Shown here: piece after piece, positions 43,319 to 49,987 of the stretch
Layout: each line of letters begins with the position of its first letter
Numbering within the stretch: the stretch's first letter is position 1
Made by a program: the position numbers and the translations under genes
NCBI GenBank assembly: GCA_023715185.1
Contig: JAMCAN010000003.1
Coordinates: 186,001-250,000 of the forward strand
DNA from: Planococcus sp. MER TA 32b
Lineage (GTDB): Bacteria > Bacillota > Bacilli > Bacillales_A > Planococcaceae
Length of the DNA stretch: 64,000 nucleotides
Direction of reading: 5' to 3'
Notes under the pieces: model-generated
The model's input: the letters and a program-made list of their open reading frames with translations, nothing else
Databases searched by the model: none
Told to the model about the DNA's origin: nothing

Positions 43319-44998
43319 ATGGGCAGCATTTTATTATTCAGCGCATTGAGCGCTTTAGTGGCGGCATTAATCATTACGCCTTTTACTGCAGGGAAAAAAG
43401 AAGGCAAGGGGAATGCTTCTGTTGTGGCGGCGATGTTTGCCATTGTCTTCGTAACGGCATTTCTTGCTATTGGAATATACTATTATATTTTTAATGTGGA
43501 CCGCAATCTTACTTCGCTGTGGCCGGTTGCGCTGGTGGCAGCGGTTCTCGGAGCCCTGTTCTCACAAGGGGCTGAACAGAAAGCGAAAACATTGCTGCTG
43601 GTAGGGGCAGCAGGGGCCTCGGCTTATATTTTAGCGGCGCCATTGTTCAACGCGACGGAAAAATTCGAATCGGTGGAAATGAAGGAGGAAGTCGAGCTTG
43701 CGGCATTCGATGAAACAAAAACGCCGGCGAGTGTGCCTCCACAGTTTGCGCGCAATAAAATGAAGAAAGCGTTTGGGCAGGTGCCGGATACAAGTTATTA
43801 TGAACTCGGCAATCTGCAGATCCAAAAAGTGGGGGGAGAATATGTCTATATTGCACCAGTCGAGTTTTCCGGCTTTTTTAAATGGTGGAATGCCGATTCC
43901 ACACCGGGCTATTTCACTATGAGCGCTACAGACGCCGCGGCTAACCCGAAATTCATCAAAGAAGAAATGGTCTATACACCTTCTTCGTATTTCGGCAAAA
44001 ACATCGAACGGAAAATGCGCAGCGAAAATCCTCAAGCCGTGTTTTACGGGGAGCCGCAATTGGAAGTCGATGAAGAAGGCAAGCCATTTTACATCCGTTC
44101 ATACGGCGAATTCATTTCAGCGAGAAACGGTTTTGATGTGAAAGGGATCGCTGTAGTCGACCCGGTAACCGGTGAAAACGTAAATTATGCGCTGGAAGAA
44201 GTGCCGGCTTTTATCGACGGTGCGGTTTCCCCGGAATCGGTCAGCCTTGAAAACAGTTATTACGGCAATTACGCCAATGGATTCTGGAACAGCAAATTCA
44301 GCAAGAAAGACGTCAAGCTTCCTTCTGATGAAGGAACGGAAGCGAACGTCAGCCCGATATTCGATGCTGACGGCGAAATGTATTATTTCACGGATTTCAC
44401 CAGCCCGAAAGAAGGTGTGGATTCGATGCTCGGCTACTCACTGACGAATGCGCGCACGGGTTCTTCGACTTTCTTTACTGGCAGCCTCGAAGATTCCTAT
44501 ATGGATTCGCAGGGGAACCTGCAGATCATCGAAAAGCAATTCATCGAGAAGGAATGGTCCGGAGAAATGCCGGTTCTGTATAACTTCTACGGCGAAGCAA
44601 GCTGGCTGACGCCAGTCCTGGATTCCAACGGCTTCCTGCAGAATTACTTCATCGTCTCAGCGGCCAACCCGGAAATCTCCGTTTTTGCGGAAACGCCGAA
44701 CGAAGCGCTGCGCTTGTATCAGACCGCTCTTCAAAGAGGCGGCAGCATAGTGGACGGTGCTTCTGAAGCGCCGGAAGCGGAAGCGTCCGGTACCGTCGAA
44801 CGTGTCTTCAAGGAAAAAACAGGCGACTTTACGATTGTGTCATTCCTGTTTGAAGATGGAACGAATTATATCGTGTCATCCGAAAGCAACCCGCTGGCGA
44901 TTTATCTCGAAGTCGGAGACGCAGTAAATGTCACTTATGCGGATACAGGCGAGTTATTCCTGCCGGTCAAAGCACTGCAGATTGAAGCGATCGAATAA
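43319..44998 (+). CDS. Large membrane protein of unknown function, sigma-W controlled
   Basis: This 559-residue protein has four N-terminal hydrophobic segments (within residues 1-115), then an extracellular domain of about 430 residues rich in aromatic and acidic residues (for example GGEYVYIAPVEFSGFFKWW and YFGKNIERKMRSENPQ). The last 70 residues, from SGTVERVFKEKTGDFTIVSF, look like a small beta-barrel. I do not recognise a named family. ATG 43319 with GAGAGG is preferred to ATG 43304. The perfect sigma-W promoter upstream puts it in the envelope-stress response. Confidence 0.75.
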   Translation: MGSILLFSALSALVAALIITPFTAGKKEGKGNASVVAAMFAIVFVTAFLAIGIYYYIFNVDRNLTSLWPVALVAAVLGALFSQGAEQKAKTLLLVGAAGASAYILAAPLFNATEKFESVEMKEEVELAAFDETKTPASVPPQFARNKMKKAFGQVPDTSYYELGNLQIQKVGGEYVYIAPVEFSGFFKWWNADSTPGYFTMSATDAAANPKFIKEEMVYTPSSYFGKNIERKMRSENPQAVFYGEPQLEVDEEGKPFYIRSYGEFISARNGFDVKGIAVVDPVTGENVNYALEEVPAFIDGAVSPESVSLENSYYGNYANGFWNSKFSKKDVKLPSDEGTEANVSPIFDADGEMYYFTDFTSPKEGVDSMLGYSLTNARTGSSTFFTGSLEDSYMDSQGNLQIIEKQFIEKEWSGEMPVLYNFYGEASWLTPVLDSNGFLQNYFIVSAANPEISVFAETPNEALRLYQTALQRGGSIVDGASEAPEAEASGTVERVFKEKTGDFTIVSFLFEDGTNYIVSSESNPLAIYLEVGDAVNVTYADTGELFLPVKALQIEAIE

Positions 44999-45004
44999 TG
45001 GTGG

Positions 45005-45032
45005 ACCCTTTGCCTTTTGGGAGGCAAAGGGT
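45005..45032 (+). terminator. Intrinsic terminator
   Basis: ACCCTTTGCC pairs with GGCAAAGGGT, followed by T5. The gap to the next gene (45033-45187) holds the palindrome AAAAGTACTTTT but nothing else recognised. Confidence 0.85.
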
Positions 45033-45187
45033 TTTTATTTCGTAAAGAGTTTATTCAATTATTTGGAAATAAAAGAGGGCATATCTATCTTTTTATTTCT
45101 GCATAAGGATTTCAGCTTTTTTAAAAGTACTTTTCGCTTTATAGAACGGCATGGAGAGATTAAACTGAACAGAAGAGGTGATTGCGC

Positions 45188-46315
45188 GTGCGGAAATTAT
45201 TCTTATTGTTGGTCATTGTCGCTCTGGTTTATTTCGCACGGCCGCTTTGGGAAGAACCGGTCGGCGAGTACGTGGATTTGAGTTTTCTTGACACTGTTGA
45301 AAATGCCATCGGAAATCTCGCTGACGGGCCGAATGTAACGGAAGCACTCGACGAGGCGAAGGAATTTACCACACGCTTCGCAAGCCAATTGCAATCACTG
45401 GTGAATTCGAATACGACTGAAATGCCGGAAGCTGTCGAAAAACCCGAACTGTCTGAAACTGATTCTGTGTTCGCCATCCATAATGTCACGCTTGGCATGT
45501 CCAAAGAAGAAGCCCAGGTCAAAGTGGGCTTGCCGCTTCGCCTGATGAAGAACGAATATGGAACCGACTGGCACAGCTATCATACAAATTACCAGAATTA
45601 CGTGCTGCTGGCTTATGATAAAGAAGGCAATGTCAACGGCATGTTCACGAACCAGAATATAATTTCTTCCACTGAAGGCATTACGATGGCCTCCAATAAA
45701 GAAGAAGTACGCAGTAAATTGGGGGTTCCGCTGAAGAGCCTCCAGAAAGGGAATGTCCAATACATCCTGGATACCCGCGAAGAATACGATTTATTCAAAG
45801 TCGGTGATCTGTACATTACGGTTTTCTACGATATTCATGAAGAAAGCACGGTGACGGCCCTTCAGGTCATCCATGAAGACCTCGAGAAAGACCGTCCGGA
45901 AATCTATGCCGCGCCTAATGACGATCTGCGCGAAGGCTATGAATTTCTCCTATACGAGCTGACGAATTCAGCCCGGATCCAGCGGGAGCTGCCATTGTTA
46001 AAATGGGATGAGCAGGCGATGCTGACAGCGCGGAAACATAGTGAGGATATGGCGGAAAAGGAATATTTCAGCCATACCAATAAAGACGGCAAATCGCCAT
46101 TTGACCGGATGTCTGATGACGGCATCGACTTTTTCGTCGCCGGGGAGAATCTGGCATATGGCCAGTACAGCAGCATCTTCGCGCACGAAGGTCTGATGAA
46201 TTCCATGGGTCACCGCGAAAATATCGTTAAACCTGATTTCGGCTATCTCGGTGTCGGTGCCGCGTTCAACAGCGACAACCAGCCGTTTTATACAGCTAAT
46301 TTCTTCAATAGATAA
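45188..46315 (+). CDS. Secreted/anchored CAP-domain protein (YlbC/YkwD-like)
   Basis: This 375-residue protein starts MRKLFLLLVIVALVYFARPL, an uncleaved anchor or signal. The middle region (about 95-235) is a CAP-associated repeat domain (LGMSKEEAQVKVGLPLR and later SNKEEVRSKLGVPLK). The C-terminal CAP/SCP domain (about 255-375) has the tetrad in ARKHSEDMAEKEYFSH, GENLAYG and SMGHRENI. GTG 45188 is 7 nt after AGAGGTG. The function of bacterial CAP proteins is uncertain; a cell-surface role is expected. Confidence 0.88.
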   Translation: MRKLFLLLVIVALVYFARPLWEEPVGEYVDLSFLDTVENAIGNLADGPNVTEALDEAKEFTTRFASQLQSLVNSNTTEMPEAVEKPELSETDSVFAIHNVTLGMSKEEAQVKVGLPLRLMKNEYGTDWHSYHTNYQNYVLLAYDKEGNVNGMFTNQNIISSTEGITMASNKEEVRSKLGVPLKSLQKGNVQYILDTREEYDLFKVGDLYITVFYDIHEESTVTALQVIHEDLEKDRPEIYAAPNDDLREGYEFLLYELTNSARIQRELPLLKWDEQAMLTARKHSEDMAEKEYFSHTNKDGKSPFDRMSDDGIDFFVAGENLAYGQYSSIFAHEGLMNSMGHRENIVKPDFGYLGVGAAFNSDNQPFYTANFFNR

Positions 46316-46318
46316 TAA

Positions 46319-46440
46319 AGAAAAGCGACAGTGCCCGTTAAGCCCCGACAAGCATTAAAGCCTAATAAATTTTTTGGCGATCTTTTCCATTGCTGGCAAG
46401 ACCGAAGCGACTCGAGGGGATGGGCCAATGGAGTCTAGAC
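46319..46440 (-). repeat. Type A repeat, degenerate, reverse orientation
   Basis: It begins AGAAAAGCGACAGTGCCCGT and ends near GGAGTCTAGAC (complement of GTCTAGACTCC); the middle has diverged from other copies. Confidence 0.65.
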
Positions 46441-46452
46441 AATGTGGCAAAG

Positions 46453-46477
46453 AGCCGGTCCGCTAAGCGGGCCGGCT
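46453..46477 (+). terminator. Intrinsic terminator
   Basis: AGCCGGTCCGC and GCGGGCCGGCT pair (one G-U), then T6. It is the probable end of the CAP-protein transcript, after the degenerate repeat. Confidence 0.85.
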
Positions 46478-46540
46478 TTTTTGAGGTGTTTTTGGCAAGT
46501 TGGGCATAAACTGACATCCAGTTAAATTAAACGGGTGTTT

Positions 46541-46568
46541 TGAAACCATTCCCTGTCAGATGCGTATG
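46541..46568 (+). promoter_or_regulatory. Sigma-W-like promoter facing uppP from its 3' side
   Basis: TGAAAC, 16-bp spacer, CGTATG. The sequence meets the core of the sigma-W consensus but points into the minus-strand uppP gene, so it would give an antisense RNA. Confidence 0.4.
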
Positions 46569-46593
46569 ATAGGAGTGACGAATACATAAAAAA

Positions 46594-46617
46594 GCTGGCC
46601 TTCGTCAAAAGGCCAGC
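46594..46617 (-). terminator. Intrinsic terminator of uppP
   Basis: GCTGGCC and GGCCAGC pair around a 10-nt loop; the AAAAAA run to the left is the T-tract on the minus strand. Confidence 0.85.
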
Positions 46618-46639
46618 CAAAAACGTATCGTATGTTTTA

Positions 46640-47470
46640 TCAGTTAAGCAGGAGCCATGCCAGCACGACAAGCGGTCCGACGATGAAGCAGTAGATCGCG
46701 AAATATTTCAATTGCCCTTTGGCCATGATGTTCATGAACCATTTCAGGGAGAAGTATGAAGCGATCAGCGAGCCGATGAAAGCCATGATATAAGGCACGG
46801 CCAATGTGGCAAGGTTGTCGTCGTTCAGGATATCGGAAACGCTGAGAACGGCGCCGCCGAGGCTGATCGGGATGAACAGCAGGAAAGAGAAGCGCAATGC
46901 CGTTTCCTGGTTGATGCCGCGAGCCATTGCCGCGACGATTGTGGCACCGCTGCGGCTGATGCCTGGAATCAGGGCCACGGATTGGGCCAGTCCGATAATG
47001 ATGGCATCTTTCATCGTCATATTGCCGTCTTTCCGTTTACCGTGGATGTCCCGGATCAGCCAAAGCGCAACTCCGGTGATGACCAGCGTAACGCCGACAG
47101 TGACGATAGTGGAAAGGTAATCATCAATGGTGTCCTGGAAGAGCAGACCGATGATGGCTGCTGGGATGGTTGCTATCACCAGGTAAACGATGAACATGAA
47201 GTCGCGCGTCGTTTCTTCGTCTTTCACTTTGAAGAATCTCAAGCCATTGACGATAAGGCGCTGGATGTCTTCGCGGTAAATGATGAGTACTGCGATAAGC
47301 GAAGCGGTATTGACCAGCAGCGCAAATGTGGAGACGCTGCCTTCGATTTCTACATCAAGAAAGTATTGGGCGATCAGTAAATGACCGCTGGAAGAGATCG
47401 GAATCGGTTCCGTCAATCCCTGAAATAAGCCAAGCAATAAAAATTTAATGGTAAGCCATAATTGTTCCAT
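46640..47470 (-). CDS. uppP: Undecaprenyl-diphosphatase UppP (BacA)
   Basis: This 276-residue, eight-helix membrane enzyme dephosphorylates C55-PP to C55-P for peptidoglycan and teichoic-acid synthesis and gives some bacitracin resistance. Motif 1 reads [20 protein letters not shown] (the usual Phe-Leu is Pro-Ile here) and motif 2 [24 protein letters not shown] precedes the ATG. It is monocistronic with its own terminator. The role fits with popT nearby and the BceRS-AB-like module at 1.8-6.3 kb. Confidence 0.93.
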   Translation of the reverse strand: MEQLWLTIKFLLLGLFQGLTEPIPISSSGHLLIAQYFLDVEIEGSVSTFALLVNTASLIAVLIIYREDIQRLIVNGLRFFKVKDEETTRDFMFIVYLVIATIPAAIIGLLFQDTIDDYLSTIVTVGVTLVITGVALWLIRDIHGKRKDGNMTMKDAIIIGLAQSVALIPGISRSGATIVAAMARGINQETALRFSFLLFIPISLGGAVLSVSDILNDDNLATLAVPYIMAFIGSLIASYFSLKWFMNIMAKGQLKYFAIYCFIVGPLVVLAWLLLN

Positions 47471-47622
47471 TTAGAAATAACTCCTTCTCCGTGTTTATGA
47501 TTATGTAAATGCCAATGATTTAGACGCAACAGAAACAGTAAAGTTCGCTTTCACAAAGAATAATAATAACATAATTTCATGGTAAACTGGGTATACCGTA
47601 AAAATAAAAAGGAGGAAAACTT

Positions 47623-48702
47623 TTGACAAATAAACTTTGGTTCCAAGCCGGAGTCGGAATTATCCTGGCTTTAGTCATTATTCGTTTATTCATAGAAGTA
47701 CAAGGGATATTCGACCCGCTATTCATTATTGCAGGAACAATATTTGTGCCGCTGCTTCTTGGTGGAGTGCTGTTTTACCTGACGCGTCCGATTCTTTATT
47801 TTCTTGAAAAACGCGGATTGCCGAAATGGGCTTCCATCATCAGCATCATTCTTGCGATAGTGCTGGTTTTTTGGGTTCTTTATGCAATGATCGGGCCTGT
47901 TATTACAAGCGAGGTCAATAGATTGGTGGATAATGCACCAGGCATTATTGAAGATGTAGAGGAATATGCTCAATATGTTTTGGATCAACGGAGCAGATTG
48001 CCGGATAACGTCCAGGAACAGATCAATGGCATGACCGACAGCATTGGTGAATGGGCAAGCAATATCGGCTCGGTATTGATGTCGTTCATTACCGGGCTGA
48101 TATCAGGAATCGTCTCGTTGATTCTTGTGCCGTTTTTCCTGATCTACTTACTTATCGACCACAAGAAGTTCGTGCCGTTCGTTTCCGGTTTCTTTTCAGG
48201 GGAACGGAAATCGTGGATCATCAAGACATTGCAGGATATCGACAAGACATTGAGAGCATATATCCAGGGGCAATTATTCGTCAGTTTCCTGGTAGGGCTC
48301 ATGCTGTTGGTCGGTTATTGGATCATTGGCCTGGAGTATGCGCTGCTGCTGGCCTTGATCGGGATGGTGACGAACGTCATCCCGTTCCTCGGACCATATA
48401 TCGCAGTTATTCCGGCATTCATCATCGCCTTGGTAACTGATCCGATCAATGCAATCTGGGTGCTGGTCATCATGCTTATAGCTCAGCAGATTGAAGGGAA
48501 CCTGATCACCCCGAATGTCATGGGGAATGCGCTCGATGTGCACCCGCTGACAGTCATCACGCTGATCCTGGCAGCCGGGAACATCGCGGGCCTTTGGGGA
48601 ATCATACTGGCGATTCCTGTTTACGCCGTTGTGAAATCAATTGCGAAAAATATTTATGCAAGACGCCAGGAAATAAAGGACACAGCTACTAAGAACGTTT
48701 AA
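47623..48702 (+). CDS. AI-2E family transporter
   Basis: This 359-residue paralogue of the protein at 23103 has the same length and order of eight or so membrane segments. Conserved parts are LVPFFLIYLLIDHKKFVPF, FLGPYIAVIPAFIIALV and QQIEGNLITPNVMGN. The start is TTG 47623 after AAGGAGG. It is monocistronic with a strong terminator. Family members include Na+/H+ antiporters and possible signal exporters, so the substrate is open. Confidence 0.88.
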   Translation: MTNKLWFQAGVGIILALVIIRLFIEVQGIFDPLFIIAGTIFVPLLLGGVLFYLTRPILYFLEKRGLPKWASIISIILAIVLVFWVLYAMIGPVITSEVNRLVDNAPGIIEDVEEYAQYVLDQRSRLPDNVQEQINGMTDSIGEWASNIGSVLMSFITGLISGIVSLILVPFFLIYLLIDHKKFVPFVSGFFSGERKSWIIKTLQDIDKTLRAYIQGQLFVSFLVGLMLLVGYWIIGLEYALLLALIGMVTNVIPFLGPYIAVIPAFIIALVTDPINAIWVLVIMLIAQQIEGNLITPNVMGNALDVHPLTVITLILAAGNIAGLWGIILAIPVYAVVKSIAKNIYARRQEIKDTATKNV

Positions 48703-48706
48703 AGGG

Positions 48707-48734
48707 ACCTCCATGAAGTTAGCTTCATGGAGGT
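48707..48734 (+). terminator. Intrinsic terminator
   Basis: ACCTCCATGAAG and CTTCATGGAGGT form a perfect 12-bp stem, followed by GT4. Confidence 0.9.
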
Positions 48735-48795
48735 GTTTTATATTTGAAGAAAAAAGAATTTTAAAGTTGCAAGGGCTTTGAATGAGCGTCTCTTT

Positions 48796-49032
48796 GTCCA
48801 GACTCCATCTGCCCAGCTCTTCGGGTCATAAGCCAGCCCAGCTGCATGGCTAAAGCCATTTCGCTGTTCTGTCTTATGCCTTTTAGAGCTGAACGGGCGC
48901 CGTCGCTTTTCTAGTGTCCAGACTCCGGCGGCCCAGCTCTTCGGGTCATAAGCCAGCCCAGCTGCATGGCTAAAGCCATTTCGCTGTTCTGTCTTATGCC
49001 TTTTAGAGCTGAACGGGCGCCGTCGCTTTTCT
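48796..49032 (+). repeat. Two tandem type A repeats (120-bp period)
   Basis: Units start at 48796 and 48916 and are almost identical over about 117 bp, differing only near CCATCTGCCC/CCGGCGGCCC. Each has the internal inverted repeat TCATAAG/CTTATG and AGCTC/GAGCT and ends CGTCGCTTTTCTA. Confidence 0.9.
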
Positions 49033-49035
49033 AGT

Positions 49036-49352
49036 GTCCAGACTCCAACGGCCAACTCCTCGAGTCGTAAGCCACTTTGTGTCCAGTCTCCAGTGCCTAG
49101 CTCTTCGGGATATAAGTCAAATCAGCTGCGTGGCACAAACCGCCCCTACGCTGATTCGTCTTATACCTGTCAGAGCTAAACAGGCACTTCCGCTTTTCGA
49201 GACTGCGCGGCTGAAAAGATGCCGCTTCGCCAAATCGTGAAAAACCTTACTGCTCCTGCATCGCTTCGCTAGCTTCGTCGCAAAGAGATGTCCCAAATTA
49301 CATTTGGTCCATCTCTTGCTTGTCGGAGCTGAGCGGCCGTTTCCGCTTTTCT
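49036..49352 (+). repeat. Type A repeat interrupted by two other repeats
   Basis: The outer element equals the intact unit at 15458-15578. It is split after CCACTTTG (near 49079) by a second, more diverged type A unit of about 124 bp, resumes as GCGCGGCTGAAAAGATGCCG, and is split again after CAAATCGT (49238) by a type B fragment of about 78 bp ending ATCTCTT. The remainder GCTTGTCGGAGCTGAGCGG then continues to CTTTTCT. Confidence 0.85.
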
Positions 49353-49355
49353 GCT

Positions 49356-49476
49356 GTCCAGACTCCGGCGGCCCAACTCTTCGGGGCATAAGCCAGCCCA
49401 GCTGCCGTGGCAGAGAACGCCACTCTGCTGTTCTGTCTTATGCCTTTCAGAATTGAACGGGCGCCGTCGCTTTTCT
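49356..49476 (+). repeat. Type A repeat
   Basis: A full unit from GTCCAGACTCCGGCGG to CGCCGTCGCTTTTCT. It ends 10 bp before the -35 of the MarR-MMPL promoter. Confidence 0.85.
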
Positions 49477-49485
49477 GCTTAATCC

Positions 49486-49542
49486 TTGACTAAAAATAGT
49501 CTACCCCCTAAACTGTTAATAGTTGAGGGGGTAGACTATTTT
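49486..49542 (+). promoter_or_regulatory. MarR-MMPL promoter flanked by a 17-bp perfect inverted repeat
   Basis: Promoter TTGACT (49486-49491)-N17-TAAACT (49509-49514). AAAATAGTCTACCCCCT (49493-49509) in the spacer is repeated as exact reverse complement at 49526-49542, where it covers the GAGGGGG ribosome site and touches the TTG start. Binding by the MarR protein would block transcription; the RNA hairpin may also limit translation. Confidence 0.75.
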
Positions 49543-49984
49543 GGATCAACGAATAAAGGAAGCAGTGGATCTCTTTACCGAAGTGATGGTCTACGGGACA
49601 GAAAAAGTCATCAAGTCAGTCGATCATCCGCTTTGGAAAGAGTATTCACCTGAACAAATGCAGATGCTGAAGCTGATCAGCAAGGAGAAACGTGTGACTT
49701 CCAGCCGTCTTGCAGTACTGCAATCAGTACATAAATCGGCGATTTCCAGCAGGATCAAAAAACTGCTGCAAAAAGAATTGATCCGCATTGCCGAAACGGA
49801 TGACAAGCGGACGAAAATGCTTGAGATAACTGATGCGGGACGGGAAGTGCTGGCGCAGTCAGACAAAGCTTTGACTGAATATATCGAAAAGCTGATGTCG
49901 GAGGAGATCGAGGATAAAGAAATAGACGAGTTCCTCATCATTTTCCGCAAGCTTAAAAAGATTTTAAAAATGGATGGAGTGTAA
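49541..49984 (+). CDS. MarR-family regulator (YdgG-like)
   Basis: This 147-residue winged-helix protein shows TSSRLAVLQSVHKSAISSRI as its HTH and TDDKRTKMLEITDAGREVL as wing. It starts at TTG 49541; GAGGGGG is the ribosome site within the inverted repeat. It is followed 3 bp later by the MMPL transporter gene, the same pair as ydgG-ydgH in Bacillus subtilis. Autorepression through the 17-bp inverted repeat is likely. Confidence 0.85.
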   Translation: MDQRIKEAVDLFTEVMVYGTEKVIKSVDHPLWKEYSPEQMQMLKLISKEKRVTSSRLAVLQSVHKSAISSRIKKLLQKELIRIAETDDKRTKMLEITDAGREVLAQSDKALTEYIEKLMSEEIEDKEIDEFLIIFRKLKKILKMDGV

Positions 49985-49987
49985 ATT

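Noticed and set aside
48738-49389. Minus-strand open frames through the repeat block
   Set aside because: They translate the same repeat sequence several times, lack ribosome sites and cross element boundaries.
48796-49476. Possible CRISPR array because of regular repeats
   Set aside because: Units are about 120 bp, adjoin each other with no unique spacers, carry an internal palindrome, and no cas genes are present.
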